Assembly (NCBI GenBank): GCA_963796325.1
Contig: CAWCLF010000001.1
Span: 1,426,001 to 1,490,000, forward strand
Direction of reading: 5' to 3'
Source: CAVYGN01 sp963796325
Lineage (GTDB): Bacteria > Spirochaetota > Brevinematia > Brevinematales > JAOACQ01
DNA: 64,000 nt
Of the stretch, positions 26,372-35,396 are shown in pieces (the first letter of the stretch is position 1; each line of letters opens with the position of its first letter). Position numbers and translations under genes: made by a program. Below the pieces are notes generated by a model. It saw nothing but the letters and a program-made list of their open reading frames with translations. It did no database searches and was not told where the DNA came from.

Positions 26372-27445
26372 CTATTCAAACGCCTTCCTGATCAGTTCCT
26401 TCCTCTTCCCGTCATTCCTGTTTATATAATGCTTCGCCGTCATTTCGATATCAGCATGTCCAAGCTGTCTGCTTACCAGCTCGATATCGCCGGTCTTGTT
26501 CAGTAAATCCGTCGCGGCGGTATGCCTGACAGTGTATAAATTATAATTCCGGTCGAGATTCAAGGCAATTTTCATCTTCTTAAATTTCTTTGAATAAAAC
26601 TCCGGCCCCTGCTGCGGGTTCGCACCGGCAAAAAGATATTCCTTCCCCTCTGCGAATACCTTCAGCCTCTGTGCGAAATCGACTGGAATATAGCTTATCT
26701 TGTTGTTCTCAACCTTGTTCTGATAAATCTTCACTGAACCGCCGGAGAAGTCTACATCTGACGTTTTCAAGTGGATTATTTCGCTCGGTCTCGAGGCTGT
26801 ATAATAAAGCGTTTCCAGGTAATATCGGAAGTCGGTGTCGCCCTTGTTCTCCAGATGGTCCAGGATGGTCTTGAAGTCCTTTTCAGTTATGACCGTTTCC
26901 CTTGCCTTTGTTTTAAAGGAAGGCCAGTTGAGGCGGTTGTATTCCCGGTCGGTATAGTTTTCCTACTTTATTGCGTAATGTAAAAAAGCCCGGACTTCAC
27001 ATATAAACTTTCTTTTTGTGTCGTCTGAATATTCCTTAAGGCTTTCGACGAATACGTTGACCATTTTCTGATTGAAATCCGTATAGTACTGAAAACCGCA
27101 TTCGAGCAGTTTACGCAATGTCAAATGCTTGGAATTCAGTGTCGGCCCTGAAAGCTTCTGAAGGGTGCAGGTGTGGATATACTCTTCATAATGCTCTTTA
27201 AACGATATTATTTGCGCAGATTCGACAGGTCTTGCTTCAGTCATCACTGGCATTGAGTATGTTATCAATCCCGATTGCCTGGCTAATTGTCCGTTCACCT
27301 TGTACTGGACCATAGTCTTGAGAAATTCCTGGAAGATCGAGCCAGCCAGTTCCGGATCGCGCGTCCGTGTGGAAAATTTCAACCTGCTGCCGTCGAAATC
27401 GGCCTTAATGTAGTAAACGCCGTTATCACGCATATACAACCCCAT
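26372..27445 (-). pseudogene. tyrosine recombinase / integrase split by one in-frame TAG
   Basis: The N-terminal part (27445-26963: arm domain MGLYMRDNGVYYIKADFDG and core-binding domain) ends at TAG after FLHYAIK. The same frame stays open through EYNRLNW and the catalytic domain (TASRPSEIIHL with Arg; YTVRHTAATDLL; LGHADIEMTAKHYIN with His and Tyr) to 26372. Only one codon is wrong; the intact homologue at 41213 has Asn there. GGAGG precedes the ATG. It starts about 140 bases from the 3' end of tRNA-Ser, a usual place for an element integrated in a tRNA gene. Confidence 0.9.
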
Positions 27446-27488
27446 AATTGCCCTCCGAAGGTCGGGTTCGAGTTACAGGTTCGAATCT

Positions 27489-27503
27489 CAAATCGTACCC
27501 AAT
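27489..27503 (-). repeat. 15-base motif shared upstream of two integrase genes
   Basis: ATTGGGTACGATTTG on the minus strand, 44-58 bases before the integrase start. A 14/15 match in the same orientation precedes the integrase at 41213. A second GGGTACGAATT-like copy lies directly beside it. It could be an integrase arm or core site. Confidence 0.5.
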
Positions 27504-27583
27504 TCGTACCCAGTAAGAATCGACCGAGACCTTGTAGGGGTTGATGTGGTTGACTATACAACATTTAGGCGGTAAGTTCGATT

Positions 27584-27670
27584 CGGAGAGAGGGGGATTC
27601 GAACCCCCGGTGCAATCGCTTGCACATCTGATTTCGAGTCAGACCCGATCAACCGCTCTGGCATCTCTCC
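27584..27670 (-). tRNA. tRNA-Ser (CGA)
   Basis: An 87-base class II tRNA. The acceptor arms GGAGAGA and TCTCTCC pair; the anticodon loop CTCGAAA gives CGA; the long variable arm (GTGCAAGCGATTGCAC) and T-arm GGTTCGAATCC are present. CCA is not encoded. The integrase pseudogene begins just past its 3' end. Confidence 0.95.
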
Positions 27671-27927
27671 AGCAAGGAATTGAAATCCTTGGCAGATATT
27701 ATAAATTATGTGTCATATAAGTTCAATTTTAGCTTTATAATGAGTGCAAGTATTTAATTAAACCTTAACAATTCAGCCGCCCGGGTTTAACATATCGATG
27801 TATACCCTGCAATACCTGCCCGATAAGGATGACCGCCTATTGCCGTTATGTGACATATTATTCATAAAAATATTGAATAATTTATCTCAATATGGCATAA
27901 TATTCCCCTTTATCTCGAGGGGAGTAT

Positions 27928-28668
27928 ATGAATATCTATATAAAAGGTTTATTAACTATTTCAGTTATTGCGTCCCTGCAATATTTCGGAGGAATGCTAT
28001 TCGGACGCTGCAATAGCGATTTCAAAGAATATTCGGAGATTAAAAAGATCAAAAAGAAAATTGATTTTCTGTATTCTGAAAACGGGGTCAAGCTGGATGA
28101 AAATCTATGTTCGGATATCGCAAAGTCGATAATGAAGTCATCGGTCAAATATCATATTGAAGAAAACCTGATCGCTTCCATCATAAAATGCGAATCCGAT
28201 TTTAATCCGAAAGCCACATCATATACCGTCGATTTGAAACACAGCAGGACCAATCTTATTCCGCTGGCGATGGGTTTAATGCAGGTGAATTTCTCAAAGG
28301 ATGCATGGGGTAATGTGTTTACCAACACTAACCAATATTACGATGTTTATTATAATATCGGCTGCGGAAGTTCTATTTTTACCTATCTTTTAAAAGCGGA
28401 AGGCGGCGACCTGATAAAAGTCCTGGTTAAATATAACGGGGGTTATGAAATTAATACAAGCAGCAATAAGTCTGTTTTTAATCCTTATTCATACTGTTAT
28501 GCAAAAAAAGTCTTAAAAATCAAATCCGAACTGGATGAAATAGATAAATTAAGAAATCCGCGGGATAAAATACCTGTCAGGATCTATGATATAATCCGCT
28601 ATATACTTGCCTTTGCAAAAATAATTCCGAAAAGTAAATTGCAAAAAAATATTTGTTGGATTTTATGA
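27928..28668 (+). CDS. membrane-anchored lytic transglycosylase (SLT domain)
   Basis: Cleaves peptidoglycan glycan strands. The 246-residue protein has an N-terminal hydrophobic anchor or signal (4-22), a charged linker, then a type-1 lytic transglycosylase domain: Glu89 in IIKCESDFNPKA is the catalytic acid, followed by AMGLMQVN, NIGCGSSIFTYLL and VLVKYNGG. An inserted loop before AMGLMQ (TVDLKHSRTNLIPL) is unusual. AGGGGAG precedes the ATG. It overlaps the next gene by four bases. Confidence 0.87.
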   Translation: MNIYIKGLLTISVIASLQYFGGMLFGRCNSDFKEYSEIKKIKKKIDFLYSENGVKLDENLCSDIAKSIMKSSVKYHIEENLIASIIKCESDFNPKATSYTVDLKHSRTNLIPLAMGLMQVNFSKDAWGNVFTNTNQYYDVYYNIGCGSSIFTYLLKAEGGDLIKVLVKYNGGYEINTSSNKSVFNPYSYCYAKKVLKIKSELDEIDKLRNPRDKIPVRIYDIIRYILAFAKIIPKSKLQKNICWIL

Positions 28669-28895
28669 AATCTCCCAATTGCTATAAATGCATTAATTTC
28701 TATAATACATTTGACGGCTCCATGCCCCATGGCTGCAGGATATTCGGGCTTCTGTCCTACAGGTTCCCCTCGTCCGTCGTCAAAGAGGCGTTAGGCCATG
28801 ACTGCGGGATGTTCACAATAAAGTCGATAGTCGGCAGCCGACGGCCTATAGGCGGCGGAATAGATCCGGATCACAAAATAGACATAAAAATTTAA
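28665..28895 (+). CDS. small four-Cys protein, possible metal-binding
   Basis: A 76-residue protein that begins at ATG 28665, overlapping the transglycosylase stop as ATGA. Its N-terminal CYKCINFYNTFDGSMPHGC and later HDCGMF give four Cys in a Cx2C...C...C order that recurs in a family of small bacterial proteins I recall, probably binding zinc or iron. Function is unknown. A TTG four codons earlier is less likely as a start. Confidence 0.65.
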   Translation: MKSPNCYKCINFYNTFDGSMPHGCRIFGLLSYRFPSSVVKEALGHDCGMFTIKSIVGSRRPIGGGIDPDHKIDIKI

Positions 28896-28946
28896 TAGAA
28901 CATGGTCAGGAGCGGAAGGGTCATTTTCGGCGAGAGGTCCTGATTT

Positions 28947-29978
28947 CTATTTAGCCCCTGCTTTATTAGCTGTATTGACATCGGTCCCGGTCCTGTCGGC
29001 TGCCGACTGATTTACCCGGATGATGACCCCCGATGCATTGGCAAGGCCCACGGTCGAGGCCGAACCCTGCCCGCCGTATGGTATCGAGGAGATGCCTTTC
29101 TTTAAAAAAACCTGGACGTAATAAAATCCGGCCCGGCCTAATTTCAAATTTATTTTGAATTCCTGGGTTTCTTTATTGAAATCTATGTTCCATGGCCAGA
29201 TCTGCAGGTATTCGGTTGAAGTATAGTCGTTATATGACGACCTGGAGCTGATCTCTGCAGGCGTCATTTTTTCGGGGAACTTTTCATAATAAACGATAAC
29301 TGCATAAACTCCCGCATCTTTAGCAGTGACCTTTCCCGATACTGTAACAGAGCCTCCCGCCGGGGCGGTCAGCGGGAAATCGTCCCATTTAATGTAACGG
29401 TCGATAAATTCCTCATAGTACCTTACCTGGAAAGAATCCCCGATATTCGTGCAGAAATATCCCAGGCCCACGTAATTATGATAGCCGTTGATATCGTTTT
29501 CATAATGGCCGCCGCCCGGTCCTTCGGACATGAACTCGTCGAGCCCCTTTTTCATGAACACAAGCGCCTGGGCCATGTCGTCCATGCCTTCCCTTGCAAT
29601 CCCGGTGCTCCATTCGCTGGAGGCATTTTCCATGACGTGATCCTTCCCTCCCGCCAGGGAGTACCTTATATAAGGTTTGTAGCCGGAGAGATCGAAATGA
29701 CCTGAATAACCGTTTACAGCCGCATTATAGCACTGCATGTTTGCGACCCTGCTGGCCAGTATATCGAGTTTTACGATTTTCTTATTAAGGGCGGACCTGT
29801 ACTTGTTGATGTTATCCACTTCCTTGAGCTTGGTCATGATCATTTCCGGGGAATCCTTGAAGTCCTCGAGGACTGTGATTTCGTCGTTCATCTTAATATA
29901 ATAGGAAGGGTCGTCTTCCTGCGGCCACAGGGGAACGGACAAACAGACGAACGCGGCAAGGAAAAGAAAGATCTTCAT
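28947..29978 (-). CDS. exported CAP/SCP-domain protein with C-terminal beta domain
   Basis: A 343-residue secreted protein with a signal peptide (core 3-18). The CAP domain (about 55-180) shows NKYRSALNKKIVKLD, LASRVANMQCYNAA, SGHFDLSG, ENASSEW and GHYENDINGYHNYVGLGYF. The two His (SGHFD, GHYEN) and two Glu expected of the CAP cavity can be matched. A beta-rich domain (about 205-320) follows, ending in an Ala/Thr-rich tail. Bacterial CAP proteins are extracellular with varied roles, including proteolysis and sterol or lipid binding. GGGG precedes the ATG. Confidence 0.78.
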   Translation of the reverse strand: MKIFLFLAAFVCLSVPLWPQEDDPSYYIKMNDEITVLEDFKDSPEMIMTKLKEVDNINKYRSALNKKIVKLDILASRVANMQCYNAAVNGYSGHFDLSGYKPYIRYSLAGGKDHVMENASSEWSTGIAREGMDDMAQALVFMKKGLDEFMSEGPGGGHYENDINGYHNYVGLGYFCTNIGDSFQVRYYEEFIDRYIKWDDFPLTAPAGGSVTVSGKVTAKDAGVYAVIVYYEKFPEKMTPAEISSRSSYNDYTSTEYLQIWPWNIDFNKETQEFKINLKLGRAGFYYVQVFLKKGISSIPYGGQGSASTVGLANASGVIIRVNQSAADRTGTDVNTANKAGAK

Positions 29979-30010
29979 GTATTTCCCCGCAAGACAGTAT
30001 TATAAATATC

Positions 30011-30084
30011 TGCGCCCAGGAGGAGTCGAACCTCCGGCCCTCAGATCCGCAATCTGATGCTCTATCCAACTGAGCTATGAGCGC
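30011..30084 (-). tRNA. tRNA-Arg (GCG)
   Basis: A 74-base tRNA. Acceptor GCGCTCA pairs with TGGGCGC; D-arm AGCTCAGTTGGATAGAGC; anticodon stem TCAGA/TCTGA with loop TTGCGGA gives GCG; T-arm GGAGGTTCGACTCCTCC. CCA is not encoded. GCG is less usual than ACG for CGN codons in bacteria. A degraded copy lies at 33036-33082. Confidence 0.95.
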
Positions 30085-30280
30085 ATAACAATCATATATT
30101 TTACTATATAATACCTGCGAAGTCTATAAATCGGAGATTTTAACTGTTTTAGCCCTAAATAAAATTAAAAAAAACAGATCATGCGGGCCGGTACGGAATT
30201 AACATCAGTTTTTTATTTTTAACAATTTTTTGATTTGTTATACATTATATGTTAAGTTATTGGGAGATTACGGGGTATTT

Positions 30281-32158
30281 ATGGCTTTCTATCTTTTACT
30301 TGCGATTGGAATTATAGGGGCTCTTTCGATTTCTGTGTATTTTATTTATCTCAGGTTCTCTTCCGATGAGGCAAATAAATTAACGATTAAATATATTTTT
30401 CTTGGAATAATTACATGCTTTTTATACGGTTTCATCCATAATGTATTTGTGAACCCCCTTTATTTTAAAAGCTTCATGAACCTTGATTTCAGCGATAAAA
30501 CATTCCAGGCCTTTCTTGTAATATGGTTCTGGAGGGGTTCGGTCTTTTTCCTTGTATTTGCAATTTCTTTCAATTTACTGCTGAAAAGGGCTAAAAGGCT
30601 CGGCCTGAAAGCGAAATTTTTAAAAACAATAGTTATCCAGATCTCACTTGTTATTCTTGCCTGGATCACGAATTTTGAATATATAGCCTTTAATGTCAAC
30701 ATTTTCAGCAGTTATGAGCTTTTACACTGGGTCGGGGGCTTTGTAGCGGTAGGGATGATGATCCTCATGTTTTTTGTATACATGGAAAAGGATGTTGAAA
30801 AATATTTGAATATTACCGAAATTCATTCTTCAATCAAAACGAGGCTCCTTTTAAATTTTGTAGGTATTATAATACTACTGGTCGTGTCGCAGTTTACAAT
30901 ACTGATCGGATGCATAGGCATCGATTCCAATCCGGTCCTGATATTTAAGCTTGTCTTTTTCACAGTCTTATATCTTTGCCCCCTTATTATAATCATTTTC
31001 AAAACAACAGATGCATTTTCAGGAAGCCTCCAGGAAGCTGTAAGGTTTTTGAACAGCGCCGCCGACAGCGATTTCAGTTTATCGATCAGGATAGACAGCC
31101 TGGACGAATTCGGGCACCTGGCAAAATCTCTCAATTTATTAAAGGAAAGTTTCGGCAATCTTGTTAAAACGGCGAACAGTTCTTCTGAAAAGATAAAAGT
31201 TTATACAGGCAATATCGACGGTTCAATTAAAGCCCTGAATAGTAAAATCGAGGATTTCCTGGCGGTTTTAAGAGAAAAAACAAAAAAACAGTCGAGTTCC
31301 ACTTCCGATGCCAGCGGGAAAGTCGAATTAATGGTAAAAAGCATCTCGGATATATTTATAAATGTTAAAAAACAGAATGATTTTATCAATGAAATTTCTA
31401 CATCCCTGGAGGAAATGACAAATAATATCTCGAACATTGCTGTCAAAACAAGATCTGCGAGCGAAGCGTCATCCCATCTTTTTGAGATAGCCCAGGACGG
31501 CAAATCGCTTATTGAAAAAACATCAGCCAGCATGCAGGAAATCGAAAAGGCCAGCAAGGAAATATACGAGATAAACCAGATAATAAATAATATCGCCGAG
31601 GATACGGATGTTCTTGCCGTTAACGCTGCTATCGAAGCTTCTCATGCCGGGGATTACGGAAAGGGATTCGCAATAGTCGCGGCGGAACTCAGGAAGCTGG
31701 CAGAAAATGCCCGTAATAATGCCGATATAATAAATTCCCTGATCAGCGACATTATTAAAAAAATAAAGATTACGCTTGAATTGTCCAGGAATTCAAATGA
31801 AAGTTTCCTGAAAATTAACGAAAGCGTCAATATGACCAACAGCATCAATACCGAGATAGCCGGCGCCATGGAACGCCAGTCTTCGTCAATCAAAGAAATC
31901 ACAGCGACTTCTGTCCGCCTTACGGACATCTCATGCGGGATAGATAAATTATCGCCGGCAATAGATACCAACAGCGGAGAGATCAAAAATACCATTCAGG
32001 AGCTTAACAAAATGGCAGAATCTGATGGAAAAGCCATTGCTGAAAGCTCTCAGCTGGTATGGGAGACTGTAAAGGCGGTAAGTGCAGATATTGAAAACAA
32101 CAGGAAAATTGCAGAGAATTTACTTGATTTTGTCTCAATCTTCAAGATTGAAGTCTGA
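30281..32158 (+). CDS. methyl-accepting chemotaxis protein with polytopic membrane N-terminus
   Basis: A chemoreceptor-type transducer of 625 residues. The N-terminal half has about seven hydrophobic segments (roughly 3-260) rather than a periplasmic ligand domain, then a HAMP-like linker and a long coiled coil. The kinase-control tip reads IINNIAEDTDVLAVNAAIEASHAGDYGKGFAIVAAELRKLAENA, with V replacing the usual L in LLALNAA. It probably signals through CheA/CheW, which are not in this window. The first start TTG 30230 has no ribosome site; ATG 30281 has GGGG just upstream. Confidence 0.85.
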   Translation: MAFYLLLAIGIIGALSISVYFIYLRFSSDEANKLTIKYIFLGIITCFLYGFIHNVFVNPLYFKSFMNLDFSDKTFQAFLVIWFWRGSVFFLVFAISFNLLLKRAKRLGLKAKFLKTIVIQISLVILAWITNFEYIAFNVNIFSSYELLHWVGGFVAVGMMILMFFVYMEKDVEKYLNITEIHSSIKTRLLLNFVGIIILLVVSQFTILIGCIGIDSNPVLIFKLVFFTVLYLCPLIIIIFKTTDAFSGSLQEAVRFLNSAADSDFSLSIRIDSLDEFGHLAKSLNLLKESFGNLVKTANSSSEKIKVYTGNIDGSIKALNSKIEDFLAVLREKTKKQSSSTSDASGKVELMVKSISDIFINVKKQNDFINEISTSLEEMTNNISNIAVKTRSASEASSHLFEIAQDGKSLIEKTSASMQEIEKASKEIYEINQIINNIAEDTDVLAVNAAIEASHAGDYGKGFAIVAAELRKLAENARNNADIINSLISDIIKKIKITLELSRNSNESFLKINESVNMTNSINTEIAGAMERQSSSIKEITATSVRLTDISCGIDKLSPAIDTNSGEIKNTIQELNKMAESDGKAIAESSQLVWETVKAVSADIENNRKIAENLLDFVSIFKIEV

Positions 32159-32196
32159 AAAACAGGCTGAGGAAGCCGTTGAAGATTCCGGATATT

Positions 32197-33012
32197 TTAA
32201 AAGGGTCCAATGATAGCATTCACAATCATTGAAAAGAGTTTATCCGGCATGATTTTCCTCAATAACAGATACTGCCATGAAAGGCTGCCGCCAGAATAGC
32301 GCAGTTTGTCTTTTCCATCGTTCGCGGCTTTATAGATCAATTTTGCAATGATCCGGGGGTTCGATCCATTCTGTTCGTATTTTCCCATTTTATTCATGAT
32401 ATTCTTATATTTGTCCCCGCATATCCTGCTATTGTTTTCTGTCATATCAGTCATCGACCGTGAATAAAAATCTGTTTTTATAATGCCGGGTTCAACGATT
32501 TTAACACGGATATTAAATTGTTTTAATTCATAATACAGCCCTTCAGAAAACCCTTCTACGGCAAATTTTGAACTTGAATATATGCTGTAATATGGAAGGC
32601 TGATCTTTCCTCCGAAGGAAGATATATTGATAATCGTTCCTCCGCCCTGCTTGCGGAAAACAGGTATGATCCGGCGGGACACATCCATCAGCCCGAATAC
32701 ATTTGTTTCAAACTGCCGCCTTACATCTGCCGGCGTAGATGCCTCGAAACAGCCCCTTACGGCAAACCCTGCATTATTTACTACCGCATCTATTCTTTTA
32801 TGCGTTGAAATTATGTTTTTGATCGCGCCTTTGATCGATGGCAATTTCAGAACATCCATGTACATGACTTCGATATTCCCTTTTGAGAAAATGCCTCCGG
32901 CTCCATCCGGATTACGCATCGTGGCAATAACATTCCAGCCGTTTTCTGCGAAATAAAGAGCGCTTTCTTTACCGATGCCTGAAGAGGCGCCGGTGATCAA
33001 TACTGTTTTCAT
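32197..33012 (-). CDS. short-chain dehydrogenase/reductase
   Basis: A 271-residue classical SDR. The NAD(P) motif TGASSGIG (7-14), NNAG (79-82), catalytic Ser132 region (INISSFGG) and Tyr145-x3-Lys149 (YSSSK) are all present. The substrate is unknown; the C-terminal extension (WQYLLLRKIMPDKLFSMIVN) may lie on a membrane or lipid, as in sterol- or acyl-type SDRs. The frame is open to 33093, but GGGAG lies before the ATG at 33012; the upstream codons cover a tRNA relic, so the shorter form is used. Confidence 0.9.
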   Translation of the reverse strand: MKTVLITGASSGIGKESALYFAENGWNVIATMRNPDGAGGIFSKGNIEVMYMDVLKLPSIKGAIKNIISTHKRIDAVVNNAGFAVRGCFEASTPADVRRQFETNVFGLMDVSRRIIPVFRKQGGGTIINISSFGGKISLPYYSIYSSSKFAVEGFSEGLYYELKQFNIRVKIVEPGIIKTDFYSRSMTDMTENNSRICGDKYKNIMNKMGKYEQNGSNPRIIAKLIYKAANDGKDKLRYSGGSLSWQYLLLRKIMPDKLFSMIVNAIIGPF

Positions 33013-33035
33013 TGATGCTCCCTGTAAAAATGAAC

Positions 33036-33140
33036 TGCGCCCGGGAGAAGCCGGCCTTCGGCTCCATCTGACCTGTGAGCGCGAGACAGTCATATATTTT
33101 AATATATAATATAAGCGAAGTCTATAAATCGGAGATGACA
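33036..33140 (-). pseudogene. tRNA-Arg relic with duplicated upstream region
   Basis: 33036-33082 keeps the tRNA-Arg acceptor ends (GCGCTCA... and ...GGGCGCA) but lost about 27 bases covering the anticodon arm. The following 58 bases match the region upstream of the real tRNA at 30085-30145, including CATATATTTTA and GCGAAGTCTATAAATCGG. The two copies are direct repeats about 3 kb apart. Confidence 0.8.
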
Positions 33141-33160
33141 GTTTTCAGATAAAAGAATTT

Positions 33161-33201
33161 AAAAAAAAGCCGGAACCGTCAATTGCGGCCCGGCTTTTTT
33201 T
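33161..33201. terminator. bidirectional rho-independent terminator
   Basis: AAAAAGCCGG and CCGGCTTTTT form a perfect stem with an A-run and a T-run on the two sides. It can end the minus-strand carbohydrate-binding gene at 33225. Confidence 0.85.
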
Positions 33202-33224
33202 AATAAAGTGTCCCTGGAAATTTG

Positions 33225-33869
33225 TCAATCTAATTTTTCAAGCCTGACATTGCTGAGCCAGACATCGGAAACCGAACCTCCTAAATAGAAACCCAATCTT
33301 GCATTGTTGTCGGTTTCATACTTCATTTCAAAAGTATATTCGAATTTATTCATTTTTGTATCTATAGTAATTTTTTTAGGATCGTTAATAGCGCCGTCAT
33401 GATCCATATAATCGATCCATGTGAGAGGCCATTTGGGGTCCAGGTATGAAAAGGTGCCGACTTTTGTCAGGGTGAAATTAATATCCCGAATTCCGGCCCC
33501 CCTTGCCTGGAAAGAAATTTTATAGAGCTTGCCTTTCTCCAGTTTAACTGGGATAAAATCCACCTGTATATCCCAGTAATTTCCTCCGCTTGATATTTTT
33601 ACATGGCATTCCCCATTTTCTATACCTGCGGAAGCATTGGCCTTGCCGGTAATAAAGAAATGCCATTTGTTCCCAACTTCCTGCACCGTCTTGTTTAAAT
33701 CCTGTTCGAAATAAGAGTGATACACGGCAATTCCGTTAGTTCCATCGAAACTTCCGGCCAGGTTGATGAGTTTGACTTTAACAGCGGTGTCGCCGGCAAT
33801 ACAGTTAACATATCCAAGCAAGACCAGAGCCAGCACTCCCAGGGCAATTGAAACTTGAGACCTTTTCAT
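33225..33869 (-). CDS. exported carbohydrate-binding (CBM4/9-like) protein
   Basis: A 214-residue secreted protein with a signal peptide (core 7-24) and one jelly-roll domain of the CBM4/9 type: WHFFITGKANASAGIENGECHVKISSGGNYWDIQ, LEKGKLYKISFQARG, and the closing VWLSNVRLEKLD strand. No catalytic domain is attached, so it may be a stand-alone glycan-binding protein. AAGGAG precedes the ATG, and a strong terminator follows its stop. Confidence 0.8.
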   Translation of the reverse strand: MKRSQVSIALGVLALVLLGYVNCIAGDTAVKVKLINLAGSFDGTNGIAVYHSYFEQDLNKTVQEVGNKWHFFITGKANASAGIENGECHVKISSGGNYWDIQVDFIPVKLEKGKLYKISFQARGAGIRDINFTLTKVGTFSYLDPKWPLTWIDYMDHDGAINDPKKITIDTKMNKFEYTFEMKYETDNNARLGFYLGGSVSDVWLSNVRLEKLD

Positions 33870-33906
33870 ATATACTCCTTTTTATAAAATTATTTTTTGG
33901 GCACTT

Positions 33907-34044
33907 CCAATAACCTGCCTTCGTCCTGAGCACCTGTCCTGAGCCTTTGGCTCAGGATTTGGCTCGGCAAAGTAGTGCACCTGTCCTGGGCCGGACATAC
34001 CCTTCGGGCACAAGTGCACAGGGCCCATAGGGCGGAATTATTGG
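33907..34044. repeat. palindromic GC-rich structured segment
   Basis: Outer arms CCAATAA (33907-33913) and TTATTGG (34038-34044) enclose nested hairpins such as CTGAGCC-TTT-GGCTCAG and a GTGCACCTGTCC...GTGCACAGGG pairing. It resembles a small non-autonomous or REP-like repeat, but only one copy is seen and no target duplication is clear. Confidence 0.35.
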
Positions 34045-34084
34045 ATTTTGCAATCTGTATTATTTATAAAAAACCAGTTTTTAG

Positions 34085-34120
34085 CCCTTAGGTCCTTAGG
34101 GATCTTCAGGGCCCTAAGGG
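34085..34120 (-). terminator. hairpin after the acyltransferase gene
   Basis: CCCTTAGG and CCTAAGGG (34085-34092, 34113-34120) pair; on the minus strand this is followed by a short second AAAAAC/GTTTTT hairpin. It lies 21 bases past the acyltransferase stop. Confidence 0.5.
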
Positions 34121-34140
34121 AACCGCCCTTTAAAAGAATT

Positions 34141-35277
34141 CTATGCAATTACTTTCCGCCTTGTAATCCCGGACTCGTCGAGGATAGATTTAAATCCGGG
34201 GATCCTGATCAATACCGATGCAGTCACCCAGCTTATTGCCGCCGTTGAAACTACCTGTAACAGGAATTTTATAAATAACGGGACCGGAAGATCCCTGGTT
34301 AAATATGCGATGATGAAAAGTATATCCAAATGGACGATATATACTGTGTAACTGGATCTGGAAATTTCCCTGAGAAAAGGCGTGTCTTTGTCCATGGTTT
34401 TGCGAGATAAAGATATGAGTGTGAAGACAAATGACATGATCTGAAGGCTGATAACGGAATTATATATCAGTTTCCCGAAAATCGTAGAGTATGCCGGATT
34501 GACCATGATAATACCGGCAAATGATGTAATAATAAAGATGGGGGTCCATAGATATATATTCGGGATAAACCCGGCCTTGAACCAGCCTTTCCTGTACGCA
34601 TATATCCCTAGAAGAAAATAAACGATATAAACCGGGATCTTGGTAGTCTGGAATTCGATGACATATAGCGACGTCCACCTGTAGTCTTCGACAAAGAGAT
34701 TTATAACGAAGCTTAAAAAGGCCGTTGTAATAAATAACCCTGTCAGCAAGATAAATGACGGTTTCGAAGGCTTATCTTCCTGCACCGGGGCTTTTTTCCC
34801 CGTCGCTAAATGTATCATGGCGGCAATGATAAAGAAGGCCATCAAAACTCCAAGGAACCAGAAATGGATCTGGGTATACTTCCCGTATTGAAAAAATCCG
34901 CTTAAATATGCGGCAATATTGCCCGGCTTTCCGCCGTCCGAATAAAAAGATATCAATGCAATGGAAGGGGCCAGGATAACCGATCCTGCAATAAAGGGTA
35001 TCCCGAGCCGTATGAGTTTTCCTTTTATGAAGCCGGCAGGCCCCTTTTTCAGCGATTTGGGAAGGAAAAATCCTGCCGCAAAAAACATCGCCGGCATCAG
35101 TACGCAGCTCTGCAGGGTTAAGGCGATTATCCAGAACGAATTGTCAGGGTGCGGGTCGTGAACAAAATTGGGGAAATGCGGAATAACATACATAAGCGAC
35201 GCATGCGTGACTATGACCAGTAAAATTATGACGGCCCTCAAACTGCCCATGAAATAAATCTTGTTTTGTTCTTCCAT
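34141..35277 (-). CDS. acyltransferase-3 family membrane protein
   Basis: A 378-residue integral membrane O-acyltransferase with ten or more hydrophobic segments. The start YFMGSLRAVIILLVIVTHASLMYV carries the family R...H pair (the motif's Arg and the probable catalytic His), and HFWFLGVLMAFF and YTVYIVHLDILF are typical later motifs. The family acylates surface polysaccharides or lipids, or secreted molecules. An upstream start at 35322 exists, but AGGAGG precedes the ATG at 35277. It diverges from the membrane AraC gene, 120 bases away, which may regulate it (inference). Confidence 0.88.
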   Translation of the reverse strand: MEEQNKIYFMGSLRAVIILLVIVTHASLMYVIPHFPNFVHDPHPDNSFWIIALTLQSCVLMPAMFFAAGFFLPKSLKKGPAGFIKGKLIRLGIPFIAGSVILAPSIALISFYSDGGKPGNIAAYLSGFFQYGKYTQIHFWFLGVLMAFFIIAAMIHLATGKKAPVQEDKPSKPSFILLTGLFITTAFLSFVINLFVEDYRWTSLYVIEFQTTKIPVYIVYFLLGIYAYRKGWFKAGFIPNIYLWTPIFIITSFAGIIMVNPAYSTIFGKLIYNSVISLQIMSFVFTLISLSRKTMDKDTPFLREISRSSYTVYIVHLDILFIIAYLTRDLPVPLFIKFLLQVVSTAAISWVTASVLIRIPGFKSILDESGITRRKVIA

Positions 35278-35396
35278 AAATAATTCCTCCTGATCGTTTA
35301 ATATGATCATTAATTCTATCAATCTGCTTCCATATTTTCTTCAGAAAAAACATATAATTAATTTACTTTTTCAAATTATTGACATAAAATTTGAAA

